Source of the DNA: Burkholderiales bacterium | Lineage (GTDB): Bacteria > Pseudomonadota > Gammaproteobacteria > Burkholderiales > Burkholderiaceae_C | Direction: 5' to 3' | DNA: 64,000 nucleotides | NCBI GenBank assembly: GCA_017307855.1 | Contig: JAFKGD010000007.1 | Coordinates: 1 to 64,000 of the forward strand | Shown: in pieces, positions 9,111-17,578 of the stretch | Layout of the letters: every line of letters begins with the position of its first letter | Numbering within the stretch: the first letter of the stretch is position 1 | Position numbers and translations under genes: made by a program | The notes under the pieces: model-generated | The model's input: the letters and a program-made list of their open reading frames with translations, nothing else | What the model was told of the DNA's origin: nothing | Databases searched by the model: none

Positions 9111-10013
9111 TCAGTGTTGTGGCGCGGCCGGCACACCCTGCCGAAGCCGCTCCAGGTTTTTTCTCGCGAACTCGGGCCATCGCGTGCCCGCACGGCCGGT
9201 GACCTTGAGCACCGTGCCGTGGACGGTACTGGCGTCCTCGCCCTCTCCCCCCGCACCGGCTGCCGTACCGGCAGCGAGGCTGGCCGCGTAGACCGGCTCC
9301 ATGCCGGACTTGAGCAGCGCGGGCAGCAACTGGTCGGCAGAGCGGCTCTGAGCGATGTACGGCAGGCCGGATTCCCTGGCCAGCACAGCCGCCACGCCCT
9401 CCATGTCCAGAGCGTCCTCGCACAGCGGGTAGGTGCGGCCGGCATGACGCGCCGGATCCAGCAGCGCCTCGGCGGCGACACTGGCGATGTCGTCGACATC
9501 GATCCACCCGACGGGTGAATCACCATGGTAGTGACGCAGCTGCAGGGAACCCGGACGCAGCGTCGCCAGCACGTTCTGCATGAAAGCGCGCGGTCTCAGT
9601 TCCGTATGCGGCAGGCCCAGCCGCTCCATGTAGGCTTCGACATAGTCGTGCCAGACGAAATGGGGAAGGTGGCTGTCGCGCGGACCGAGCGCGCCCAGAT
9701 GCACCACCTGCCGCACGCCGGCGTCGCGCGCGGCATCGAGCGCAAGCCTGGCATGCACCAGCATGTCGACCGTGTAGCCCGTGCACAGGAAGAGCCGGTC
9801 GACGCCCGCCATGCACGCGCGGACGGTGTTCGGGTCGCGATAGTCGAAGACCACGCATTCGACTCCCTTAGCGGCGAAGGCACGGCGTTGCGCTTCGGAG
9901 CGTGCGGTGGCGAGCAGCGTGTGGCCGGTCGCACGCGGATCGGACAGCAGGCGCGCGATCAGTGCGCCACCGACAGTGCCGGTCGCGCCGGTAACGAGGA
10001 TGCGGCTGCCCAT
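9111..10013 (-). CDS. NmrA-like NAD(P)-binding protein (atypical SDR)
   Basis: 300 residues. GATGTVG (residues 9-15) is the dinucleotide-binding glycine motif near the N-terminus, followed by a Rossmann pattern; WIDVDDIA and a C-terminal substrate lobe are typical of NmrA/HSCARG-type proteins. The classical Tyr-x-x-x-Lys pair is not obvious, so it may be a redox sensor, an NADPH-dependent quinone reductase-like protein or a binding protein rather than a dehydrogenase. It lies between a CoA-transferase (14 nt away) and a TctC gene (9 nt away), so it is surely co-transcribed. Function within the pathway unknown. Confidence 0.8.
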   Translation of the reverse strand: MGSRILVTGATGTVGGALIARLLSDPRATGHTLLATARSEAQRRAFAAKGVECVVFDYRDPNTVRACMAGVDRLFLCTGYTVDMLVHARLALDAARDAGVRQVVHLGALGPRDSHLPHFVWHDYVEAYMERLGLPHTELRPRAFMQNVLATLRPGSLQLRHYHGDSPVGWIDVDDIASVAAEALLDPARHAGRTYPLCEDALDMEGVAAVLARESGLPYIAQSRSADQLLPALLKSGMEPVYAASLAAGTAAGAGGEGEDASTVHGTVLKVTGRAGTRWPEFARKNLERLRQGVPAAPQH

Positions 10014-10027
10014 TGTGTCCGGATGGG

Positions 10028-11218
10028 CTAGATCACGCCGTCAGCGGCCAGTGCGTCGAGTGCCGCGGCATCCAGGTTCAGGCGCTCGCCCAGGATGGTT
10101 CGGGTGTCGGCTCCCAGCGGTGAACTGGGCTTGTACGCCTGGGGATCGGAACCGCGGAAACGCAGCGGGCTGGAAGGCACGACGATGCGGCCGTATTCGG
10201 GGTGATCGATCCACTGCAGAGATCCACGCTCGTGCAGGTGCGGGTCATTGACCACGTCCAGCAGGGTGCGGACCGGAGCGCACGGCACGCGACGCGCGAT
10301 CAGTTGCTCGAACAGCGCGGCCTTGGTCTGCTGGCGGGTGATCTCGCCCAGCTCGGCATCCAGGGCATCCATGTTTGCGCACCGGTCGGCCACCTTCAGG
10401 TAGCGCGGGTCGCGTGCCATTTCGGGGTGTCCCAGCGCGTCGACCAGATTGAGCCAGTGGGTCTCGTTGTTGGTGATGATGGCGATGTAGCCATCCGACG
10501 TCGGGTAGACGTTGTAGGGGCTCAGCGACATGCCTGTATGTCGGTTGCCGGTGCGGGGCGCTGCGCCGCCGCCCGAGCCGTAGAACAACCCGAGGCTCGA
10601 AGCCAGCGTCGGGTAGATCGATTCGAGCATCGAGATCTCGATGGACCGCCCTTTGCCCGTGCGTTCGCGTTCGTAGAGCGCGGCCGACACGGCACCGAAC
10701 AGATGCACACCGGCCATGAAATCGGCGACGGCGGGGCCGGCTTTCACTGGAGGCCGGTCGGCATAGCCGGTGGTGTCGATCACGCCGGCAATCGCCTGCA
10801 CCGTCAGATCCATGGCCGGATAGTCACGATACGGTCCCGACAGACCGAAGCCGGACCCGCTGGCATAGATGAGCCGGGGATTGGCCTTCTGAAGTTCCGC
10901 GCCGCCCACGCCCAGCCGGTCGAGCACACCAGGCGCAAAGTTTTCCACGAGCACATCGGCACCCGCGACGAGCTCCAGCAGGATCTCGCGCCCGCGGCTG
11001 GTCTTGAGGTCGAGCGTCATGGTGCGCTTGTTGGCATTGAGCATCGCGAACGGCATCGCGGCACCGCTGACGCCCTGGCGCCGACGCAGGTGTTCACCTC
11101 CCGGTGGCTCGATCTTGATGACCTCGGCGCCCGCCATGGCCATCAGGAAGGTCGCGTATGGACCGTTGTAGATCTGGGTGAGGTCCAGGACCGTCACGCC
11201 TTCGAGTGGTTGCGCCAT
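10028..11218 (-). CDS. CaiB/BaiF CoA-transferase family protein (copy 1)
   Basis: 396 residues, family III CoA-transferase. It should move CoA between a donor thioester and a carboxylic acid. Asp137 in PAMDLTVQA is at the place of the catalytic Asp that forms the enzyme-acyl anhydride. The N-terminus has GVTVLDLTQIYNGPYAT and AEVIKIEPPGGEHLR, the usual CoA-binding segment. The ATG at 11218 has GGAGA about 10 nt upstream; a longer in-frame start exists at 11257. It heads the minus-strand unit and is more distant from copies 2 and 3, which resemble each other. Confidence 0.9.
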   Translation of the reverse strand: MAQPLEGVTVLDLTQIYNGPYATFLMAMAGAEVIKIEPPGGEHLRRRQGVSGAAMPFAMLNANKRTMTLDLKTSRGREILLELVAGADVLVENFAPGVLDRLGVGGAELQKANPRLIYASGSGFGLSGPYRDYPAMDLTVQAIAGVIDTTGYADRPPVKAGPAVADFMAGVHLFGAVSAALYERERTGKGRSIEISMLESIYPTLASSLGLFYGSGGGAAPRTGNRHTGMSLSPYNVYPTSDGYIAIITNNETHWLNLVDALGHPEMARDPRYLKVADRCANMDALDAELGEITRQQTKAALFEQLIARRVPCAPVRTLLDVVNDPHLHERGSLQWIDHPEYGRIVVPSSPLRFRGSDPQAYKPSSPLGADTRTILGERLNLDAAALDALAADGVI

Positions 11219-11545
11219 TGGCTGTGTCTCCAAATACTCCCGACCGTTGACGGGCAAAATAATGGTATCAGTTCCATCAAGTGGATGGCAAGCACGTTAA
11301 CGAGCTTCTGTCATGGTCGCCGGTTTCCATTGGCCCCCATTGGGAAAACCCTCTTGGCCGGAAGGCCGTCCGCCCAGGAGAATCGATCGGCGAACGTTGG
11401 CACGCAGGCAAATGAATCGTTCCATTCAGTGGATTTGATATCTCTGAGTGGAACTTTTATTGACATCACGCGAGAGGCCGCATTACGATCGCCGCGACCA
11501 AGACCTTCCCCATCCACCCCGACTTCCATGACATCCCGAGGCCAC
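11219..11545. other. Divergent intergenic region, 327 bp
   Basis: It separates the CoA-transferase and crotonase operons. I see one operator-like dyad near the CoA-transferase (11263-11276) and several loose TTCCA/TGGAA half-sites at 11420-11453, including TTGATA-N17-TATTGA (11435-11463) that could be a weak plus-strand promoter. No protein-coding frame here looks genuine. Confidence 0.5.
11263..11276 (-). promoter_or_regulatory. Operator-like dyad, site 3
   Basis: TGGTATCAGTTCCA, 45 bp before the CoA-transferase ATG. It is almost the same as site 7 (TGGCATCAGTTCCG), which precedes another TctC gene. A TTGATG -35-like hexamer overlaps it on the minus strand; the -10 is unclear. Confidence 0.6.
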
Positions 11546-12349
11546 ATGAACTACGAGAGCTACCAGTACCTGACGGTCCAGCGCGAGGACGGCATCGCGA
11601 CGCTCACGCTCAACCAGCCGGAGAACCGCAACGCCATCCACGCCGAGATGCACGCCGAACTCGAACGCGTCTGGCTCGACCTCGCCGAGGACAAGCAGGT
11701 CAACGTGATCGTGTTCACCGGCGCCGGAAAGTTTTTCTCCGCTGGCGGCGACATCAAGCGAATGGCCAGCCGCTGGGGCTCCGAGGAGGGCTGGCGCTTT
11801 TCGCTGGAAGTGCCCGCTGCCACGCGGCGCATGTTCCAGAACATCCTCGAGGTGAGCCAGCCGATCATCTGTGCCGTCAACGGCGACGCTGTCGGCCTGG
11901 GCGCCACGCTGGCACTGTTCAGCGACGTGAGCGTCATCTCGTCCACCGCCAAGTTCGGCGACACGCACGTGAAGGTGGGGCTGGTGGCGGGCGACGGCGG
12001 CGCCGTCGTATGGCCGGTGCTGATCGGACCCAACCGTGCCAAGGAATTCCTGATGCGCGGCCGTCTGGTCAACGGCGCGGAGGCGCATGAACTCGCCCTT
12101 GTGAATCACCATGTGCCGGCCGAAGAAGTGATGGCCAAGTCGATGGAGATTGCCCGCGAGCTGGCATCCCTGCCGCCGCTGGCGGTGCGCTGGACGAAGC
12201 TGTCGGTGAACAAGTGGATGAAGCAGCAGCTCAACCTTGTGCTGGACGCCTCGATCGCCTACGAGATGCTCTCGATGAATTCCAAGGACCATCACGAGGC
12301 CGCGCTGGCCTTCATCGAGAAGCGCAAACCCGAGTTCAAGGGCATCTGA
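11546..12349 (+). CDS. Enoyl-CoA hydratase/isomerase family protein (crotonase)
   Basis: 267 residues. The crotonase fold is shown by NQPENRNAIHAEM, the oxyanion-hole segment FSAGGDIKRM and NGDAVGLGATLALFSDV. Of the two glutamates of enoyl-CoA hydratases, the first (in PEI in rat crotonase) is replaced by His in THVKVG, while the second is kept in AKEFLM; GLVAGDGG also has an unusual Asp. The reaction may therefore be isomerisation, hydrolysis or ring chemistry rather than simple hydration. GAGG lies just before the ATG; an in-frame ATG at 11528 lacks a ribosome site. It heads an operon with three acyl-CoA dehydrogenases. Confidence 0.88.
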   Translation: MNYESYQYLTVQREDGIATLTLNQPENRNAIHAEMHAELERVWLDLAEDKQVNVIVFTGAGKFFSAGGDIKRMASRWGSEEGWRFSLEVPAATRRMFQNILEVSQPIICAVNGDAVGLGATLALFSDVSVISSTAKFGDTHVKVGLVAGDGGAVVWPVLIGPNRAKEFLMRGRLVNGAEAHELALVNHHVPAEEVMAKSMEIARELASLPPLAVRWTKLSVNKWMKQQLNLVLDASIAYEMLSMNSKDHHEAALAFIEKRKPEFKGI

Positions 12350-12363
12350 GGAGCCACGCACCG

Positions 12364-13506
12364 ATGACCGCCACGCCAGACTGGAACCAGCTGGGCGACG
12401 CCGAATTCAGGTCGCGCGTGGCCGCCTTCGTGCAGGAGCACTGCCCGCCTTCGCTACGCCACCTGGGACGCCGGCCACGCTGGTCTGAAGTCGGCGGCTG
12501 GTACACCACGCTCGCACGGCACGGCTGGCTGGCCCCCGGCTGGCCAACTGAGTGGGGTGGCATGGGCCTGCATGCGGCACGCCACCTGCTCTATATCGAG
12601 GAGATGGAGCGCTGCGGCGCGCCGTGGATGCCCGACTCGGGCGTGCGCAACCTCGGGCCGGTGCTGATCGCGCACGGCAGCGATGACCAGAAGCGCTACT
12701 GGCTTCCCCGCATCCTCTCCGGAACGCAGGTCTGGTGCCAGGGCTACTCCGAGCCGGGCGCAGGCTCCGACCTCGCCGGCCTGCGCACCAGCGCGCGCGT
12801 CGAGGGCGACGAGCTGTTCATCACCGGCCACAAGATCTGGACCACGGCGGCATACGACGCCACGCACATGTTCGCGCTGGTCCGCACGGAGCCGGGCTCG
12901 GTCCGGCAGGCCGGCATCAGCTTCGTGCTGCTGTCGATGGACCAGCCGGGCGTGACGGTGCGGGACATCCGCAACATCGCCGGCGAGGTGGAGTTCTGCG
13001 AAGTGTTCCTCGACAACGCCCGCACGCCGCTCGCGAACATCGTCGGCCCCATGAACGACGGCTGGCGCATCGCCAAGTCCCTGCTGGGGTTCGAGCGCGT
13101 GTGGGCCGGCTCACCGCGAAAGGCGCTGGCCGCGCTCTGGCGCACGGAAGAGCTGGCGCGACGCGACCACTCGCGACTCGCCGCAGATGCCGCCTTCGTC
13201 GACCGGTTGACCCAGATGCGCCTGGACGTGGAGGACCTGCAATCGCTCTACCAGCGCTTCGCGCAGCTGCTGCGGCAAGGCGAGCTCGGACCGGAGGTTT
13301 CCGCACTCAAGGTGTGGGCCACCGAAACCGGCCAGCGCGCCAGCGAGCTGCTGGTGGAGGCGGCCGGTGGCGGCGGCCTGCTTGAGGACAGCGGACCCCT
13401 TGGGGCGTTCTACGACACCCGCGCCCCCGCGATCTTCAGCGGCACCAACCAGATCCAGCGCAACCTCATCGCGCGGAACGTGCTGAACCTCTCAGGAAAA
13501 CCATGA
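12364..13506 (+). CDS. Acyl-CoA dehydrogenase (tandem copy A)
   Basis: 380 residues, FAD-dependent. The middle beta domain has WCQGYSEPGAGSDLAGL and GHKIWTT, the flavin and substrate contact regions, and the C-terminus has FSGTNQIQRN. The glutamate of medium-chain enzymes at the position before GTNQIQR is absent; the conserved Glu in LLGFERVW, at the place used by isovaleryl-CoA dehydrogenase-type enzymes, could be the base. GAGGAG stands 12 nt before the ATG. Its stop overlaps the next start in ATGA. The next gene is a close paralogue, which suggests a heteromeric enzyme or divergent duplicates. Confidence 0.92.
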   Translation: MTATPDWNQLGDAEFRSRVAAFVQEHCPPSLRHLGRRPRWSEVGGWYTTLARHGWLAPGWPTEWGGMGLHAARHLLYIEEMERCGAPWMPDSGVRNLGPVLIAHGSDDQKRYWLPRILSGTQVWCQGYSEPGAGSDLAGLRTSARVEGDELFITGHKIWTTAAYDATHMFALVRTEPGSVRQAGISFVLLSMDQPGVTVRDIRNIAGEVEFCEVFLDNARTPLANIVGPMNDGWRIAKSLLGFERVWAGSPRKALAALWRTEELARRDHSRLAADAAFVDRLTQMRLDVEDLQSLYQRFAQLLRQGELGPEVSALKVWATETGQRASELLVEAAGGGGLLEDSGPLGAFYDTRAPAIFSGTNQIQRNLIARNVLNLSGKP

Positions 13507-14669
13507 ACTTCCCCACCCAGAAGCAGGACTGGAACTCGCTCGGCGATGACGAGTTCCGCCTGCACGCAGCCAGCTTCTTCGAGAAGCACGTCCCACGCCA
13601 TCTGCGTTTCCTCAATCGCCGGCCGGCCTGGAGCGAGGTCAAGGACTGGTACCACACGCTGTCGTCCGAGGGCTGGCTCTGCCCGGGCTGGCCGGTGGAG
13701 TACGGCGGCATGGGATTGTCGCCGTCCAAGTACCTGATCTACGTCGAGGAACTGGAGCGCTGCGGCACACCTCGGGTGATGGACCAGGGCATCATGAACC
13801 TCGGTCCGGTACTGATCGCGCGCGGCTCGCAGGCCCAGCGTGAGAAGTACCTGCCCAAGATCCTCTCGGCCGAGCACCTGTGGTGCCAGGGTTATTCCGA
13901 GCCTGGGGCGGGCTCCGACCTGGCCGGCCTGCGCACGGAAGCCGTGATCGACGGCGACGAGTTCGTCATCAACGGCCACAAGATCTGGACCAGCATGGCC
14001 ATGGAGGCCAATCATCTCTTTGCTCTGGTGCGCACGGACAAGACGGTGAAGAAGCAGGCCGGCATCAGCTTCGTGATGATCGACATGAACCAGCCGGGCG
14101 TCACCGTGCGGACCATACGCAACATCGCGGGCCACGAAGAACTTTGCGAGGTTTTCCTGGATAACGTGCGCACGCCGGTGGAGAACCTGGTGGGGCAGCT
14201 CAACGATGGCTGGCAGGTGGCCAAGGCGCTGCTGGGCTTCGAGCGGGTGTGGTCGGGCTCGCCGCGTCAGTCGCTGCTGGCGTTGCTGCGGCTGGAGAAA
14301 GTGGCGCGCCTGAACGGCAAGATGAACGACCCCGTATTCCAGGACCGGCTTGCCCAGATCACCTTCGACGTGCTCGACGGCGCATCGGCGTATGAGCGCA
14401 CGGCGCAGATCATGCGGACGGGGGGCAGCTTCGGCTCGGAAGTGTCGGTGCTCAAGATCTGGGCCACGGAGACCTGCCAGCGCGTGACCGAGTTGCTGGT
14501 GGAGGCCGCGGGAGACGCCGGCATGGTATTGGGCGACGTCGATTTCGGAGAGGAGAGCGTGAACGTGCTGCATCCCTTCCTGGATTGCCGCGCCTTCACC
14601 ATCTACGGCGGCTCCAACCAGATACAGCGCAACATCCTCGCCAAGACCGTACTCGACCTGCCCGCCTGA
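13503..14669 (+). CDS. Acyl-CoA dehydrogenase (tandem copy B)
   Basis: 388 residues, starting within the stop codon of copy A (ATGA), hence translationally coupled. It shares with copy A the openings xDWNSLGDxEFR and WSEVxxWYxTL, WCQGYSEPGAGSDLAGL and LLGFERVWxGSPR. The C-terminal motif is YGGSNQIQRN, without the medium-chain-type glutamate. An insertion at residues about 343-365 (VLGDVDFGEESVNVL) is not in copy A. The pair resembles FadE-type subunits that form mixed tetramers in steroid and branched-acid degradation; partnership is inference. Confidence 0.92.
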   Translation: MNFPTQKQDWNSLGDDEFRLHAASFFEKHVPRHLRFLNRRPAWSEVKDWYHTLSSEGWLCPGWPVEYGGMGLSPSKYLIYVEELERCGTPRVMDQGIMNLGPVLIARGSQAQREKYLPKILSAEHLWCQGYSEPGAGSDLAGLRTEAVIDGDEFVINGHKIWTSMAMEANHLFALVRTDKTVKKQAGISFVMIDMNQPGVTVRTIRNIAGHEELCEVFLDNVRTPVENLVGQLNDGWQVAKALLGFERVWSGSPRQSLLALLRLEKVARLNGKMNDPVFQDRLAQITFDVLDGASAYERTAQIMRTGGSFGSEVSVLKIWATETCQRVTELLVEAAGDAGMVLGDVDFGEESVNVLHPFLDCRAFTIYGGSNQIQRNILAKTVLDLPA

Positions 14670-14701
14670 GGCACGCGCCCGCATTCACGGAAACACGACA
14701 C

Positions 14702-15916
14702 ATGATCACCTCCACCCCCACTCGTCCCGCCGCCATGCCTGAGCCCACGGCCGCCGAGAGCGCCGCCGCCGCGCGGGCCGAACAGGTCGAAATGCTGCGC
14801 AACAGCGCGCTCGACTTCGCCAGCGGCTCCACCGACCTCAAGCGCCAGCGCGAATTCCGCCAGGCCCTGCCCGGCTACGACGCGGCACTGGTGCGCAACA
14901 TGGCCGGGTTGGGCTGGTTCGGCATCCTCGTGCCGGAGGAGTACGGCGGCCTGGGGCTGGGACTGGCCGAGATGGGCGCGGTGTTGCAGGAACTGGGCAA
15001 GGGCCTGCTCGCCGAGCCCCTGCTGGCCACCGTCGTGCTGGGCGGCCTGACGCTGCGCCATGGCGGGAACGAAGCCCTGAAGCAGGAGCTGCTGCCCCGC
15101 CTGGCCGAGGGGCAGCTGCTGCCCTGCGTGGCCTGGCAGGAAGACGCGGGCGGGCTGCAACTCCAGCCCGAAGGAACCACGGCGACGCCTGACGGCGAGG
15201 GCGTGCGCCTGAACGGCCGCAAGCGGTTCGTGGGCGGGATCGGCGAAGCCGGCGGCTTCCTGGTGACGGCCCAGGTGACGGGCCGCGGTGCCGGAATCTA
15301 CTGGGTTCCCGCCGGCTCGCACGGACTGCAGGTGTCGCACGAGTGGCGCGCCGACGGCACGCCCAGCGGCATCGTCACGCTGTCCGATGTCGGCGTTGCA
15401 GCCAGCCATGTGCTCACCCAGCCTTCCCCTGCTTCGCTCGACGGACTGGAACGCGCCATCGAACAGGCCTGCGTGCTGGCCAGCGCCGAGATGCTGGGTG
15501 TGATCGAGGCCACCCTGAAGATGACGCTGGAGTACATGCGCAACCGCGTGCAGTTCGGAAAGCCCATCGGCAGCTTCCAGGCGCTGCAGCACAAGGCCGC
15601 CGACTTGTACATCCAGCAGGAGCTCGTGCGCGCAGTCCTCGGCGATGCGATCCAGTCCTTCGACGGCGACGCCAGCCCGGACGATCGCAGCCGCATCGCC
15701 AGCCGCTGCAAGAGCCGCAGCAGCGAGGCCGGCCTGCGCATCACGCGCGAGGCCATCCAGTTGCACGGCGCGATCGGATTCACCGACGAGTACGACCTGG
15801 GCCTGTACGTCAAGCGCGCCCTCGTGCTGTCGGCCTGGCTGGGCAATTCCACCGAGCATCGCCGCCGCTTCGCGCGGCTGAACCTGCCGACCTGGCAGGA
15901 CAGCTCGCAGGACTGA
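14702..15916 (+). CDS. Acyl-CoA dehydrogenase, divergent third copy
   Basis: 404 residues. A 30-residue Ala-rich N-terminal extension precedes the fold, which is clear from LGWFGILVPEEYGGLGLG, EYMRNRVQFGKPIGSFQALQH and AIQLHGAIGFTDEYDLGLY. These are the motifs of the small or beta-type subunits of heterotetrameric acyl-CoA dehydrogenases. No QIQR motif or catalytic glutamate is evident, so it may provide the non-catalytic half of the FAD site. It starts 32 nt after copy B and ends the operon, convergent with the next crotonase. Confidence 0.9.
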   Translation: MITSTPTRPAAMPEPTAAESAAAARAEQVEMLRNSALDFASGSTDLKRQREFRQALPGYDAALVRNMAGLGWFGILVPEEYGGLGLGLAEMGAVLQELGKGLLAEPLLATVVLGGLTLRHGGNEALKQELLPRLAEGQLLPCVAWQEDAGGLQLQPEGTTATPDGEGVRLNGRKRFVGGIGEAGGFLVTAQVTGRGAGIYWVPAGSHGLQVSHEWRADGTPSGIVTLSDVGVAASHVLTQPSPASLDGLERAIEQACVLASAEMLGVIEATLKMTLEYMRNRVQFGKPIGSFQALQHKAADLYIQQELVRAVLGDAIQSFDGDASPDDRSRIASRCKSRSSEAGLRITREAIQLHGAIGFTDEYDLGLYVKRALVLSAWLGNSTEHRRRFARLNLPTWQDSSQD

Positions 15917-15932
15917 CGGTTTCAGCAGCGGC

Positions 15933-16703
15933 TCAGTTGCCCGTGAACCGCGCCGCGCGCTTCTCGCGGAAGGCCAGCTTGCCTTCCTGGTGGTCGTGGG
16001 TCTGCTTGAGCTGCGGCTGAATCAGCAGTTCGGTTTCAAGGAACTGGTCCAGGCCTGGGCTCGAGCCGGCCTCGAACATGCGCTTGCCCATGACCAGCGC
16101 GAAGGTGGGCGCTGCCGCCAGCTCGGCCGCCCAGCGCTGCGCCTGCGCAGCCAGATCGGCGTCGGGAACCACACGGTTCACCAGGCCGAGCTGCAATGCC
16201 TCCATCGCTTCCACCATGCGCGCGGAAAACACCAGTTCCTTGGCACGTGCCAGGCCGAGATTGCGCTGCAGGAAATAGACGGCTCCCCCGTCGGGCGCCA
16301 GCCCCATCTTCGAGAAGATCTGGGAGAACTTCGCCGTGTCCGATGCGATGACGAGGTCGCAGGCGAGCGCCAGGCTCCAGCCGAAGCCCACAGCCGGGCC
16401 GCGAACCGCGGCGATGACTGGCTTTTCCAGGCGGTAGAGCGTGCGGACAAGCGCGTGCAGGTGTTGCATTCGCGCGCGGCTTTGCTGCTGGTTGCCCGCT
16501 GCCATCGCTTCCACGTCGGCGCCCGCGCAGAAGGCCGCCCCCGCTCCCGTCAGCACGACCGCTCGCACCGAAGCGTCTGCGCTGACCTCCTCCAGGCGCT
16601 CGCGCAGCTGACCTCGCAGTTCGAACGTCAGGGCATTCCTGCGTCCGGGGACATTCATGGTGATCGTGGCGACCGCGCCTTCACGCGCGAGATCGATGGA
16701 CAT
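15933..16703 (-). CDS. Enoyl-CoA hydratase/isomerase family protein (PaaG-like)
   Basis: 256 residues. Crotonase motifs: NVPGRRNALTFEL, FCAGADVEAMA and RGPAVGFGWSLALACD. The first catalytic Glu of hydratases is missing; the sequence there is QIFSKMGLAPDGG, whose Asp recalls PaaG-type isomerases, while the second Glu remains in RAKELVF. An isomerase or hydrolase role is therefore more likely than hydration. AAGGAG lies 7 nt before the ATG at 16703, chosen over 16724. It is a single-gene minus-strand unit with its own promoter and dyad. Confidence 0.88.
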   Translation of the reverse strand: MSIDLAREGAVATITMNVPGRRNALTFELRGQLRERLEEVSADASVRAVVLTGAGAAFCAGADVEAMAAGNQQQSRARMQHLHALVRTLYRLEKPVIAAVRGPAVGFGWSLALACDLVIASDTAKFSQIFSKMGLAPDGGAVYFLQRNLGLARAKELVFSARMVEAMEALQLGLVNRVVPDADLAAQAQRWAAELAAAPTFALVMGKRMFEAGSSPGLDQFLETELLIQPQLKQTHDHQEGKLAFREKRAARFTGN

Positions 16704-16727
16704 GCGGACTCCTTGCGTCTTCAAAAA

Positions 16728-16770
16728 CGGAACTTATTCCATTAGACTGCAGCACACCCCGCCCTGTAAA
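16728..16770 (-). promoter_or_regulatory. Minus-strand promoter with operator site 4
   Basis: Reading on the minus strand: TTTACA (16770-16765), an 18-bp spacer, TCTAAT (16746-16741), then the dyad. On the plus strand the dyad is CGGAACTTATTCCA (16728-16741), with only one base away from perfect symmetry. It abuts the -10, 25 bp before the crotonase ATG, and is also 68 bp upstream of the divergent SDR gene at 16810, so it may serve both. Confidence 0.75.
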
Positions 16771-16809
16771 GGCAGGGACGACCCGGAACAACCCAACACG
16801 AGGACGTGC

Positions 16810-17562
16810 ATGAATCAACTGTCAGGAAAGGTCGCGCTCGTCACCGGCGCGGGTTCGGGCATCGGCCGCGCCAACTCCCAGGTGATGGCGGCGCGCGGCG
16901 CCACGCTCATCGTCAACGACCTGCATGAGGCCTCGGCGGAAGAGACCGTCGGACTGATCACCGCAGCCGGGGGCCGCGCCATAGCGTGCGCCGGAGATGT
17001 CAGCAATGCCGCGGCGATTGCGGAGGCCATCGGACGTGCCAGACGGCAGGTGGGCGAGATCGACATCCTCGTCAACAACGCCGGCGTGGCGAGCGGCCGC
17101 ATGGCGTTCGAGGATATCGACGAAGCCACGGTCGATCGCATGTTCGACATCAACGTCAAGGGAGCCATGTTCTGCACGCGCGTCGTGCTAGGGGCCATGA
17201 AGGAGCGCAAGGCCGGCAAGATCATCAATACATCGTCCATCATGGGAATGGCAGCTCAGCGGCGAGGCTCGCACTACGCGGCCGCCAAGGCGGCACTGAT
17301 CGGCCTGACCAAGGCATGGGCGAAGGAATTCGCCGACTGGAACATCCAGGTCAACGCCGTGGCTCCGGGCCGCGTACTCACGCCCATGGTGGCCTACATG
17401 ACGGACAACGACGCCTACCGCGAGGACCTCAGGCGCAACGTGCCTGCGAAACGTCAGGCCAAGCCCGAGGAGATCGGGTATCTGGTCGCATTCCTCGCGT
17501 CTTCCGAGGCCGACTATCTCACCGGCCAGGTGATCAGCCCGAACGGTGGCGAAGTGATCTGA
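16810..17562 (+). CDS. SDR-family dehydrogenase
   Basis: 250 residues. TGAGSGIG (12-19), NNAG (89-92), Ser143, Tyr156 and Lys160 form a complete classical SDR site, and NDLHE at the end of the second strand, with an acidic residue, favours NAD. It resembles FabG/3-hydroxyacyl dehydrogenases. GAGGA precedes the ATG. It stands alone on the plus strand, divergent from the PaaG-like gene and convergent (16 bp) with another SDR. Confidence 0.9.
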   Translation: MNQLSGKVALVTGAGSGIGRANSQVMAARGATLIVNDLHEASAEETVGLITAAGGRAIACAGDVSNAAAIAEAIGRARRQVGEIDILVNNAGVASGRMAFEDIDEATVDRMFDINVKGAMFCTRVVLGAMKERKAGKIINTSSIMGMAAQRRGSHYAAAKAALIGLTKAWAKEFADWNIQVNAVAPGRVLTPMVAYMTDNDAYREDLRRNVPAKRQAKPEEIGYLVAFLASSEADYLTGQVISPNGGEVI

Positions 17563-17578
17563 CCCCGGCGCTGGCGGG

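Noticed and set aside
10202-11545. Long N-terminal extension of the crotonase at 11546
   Set aside because: It covers the opposite-strand CoA-transferase and the intergenic region; the crotonase fold begins only after 11546.
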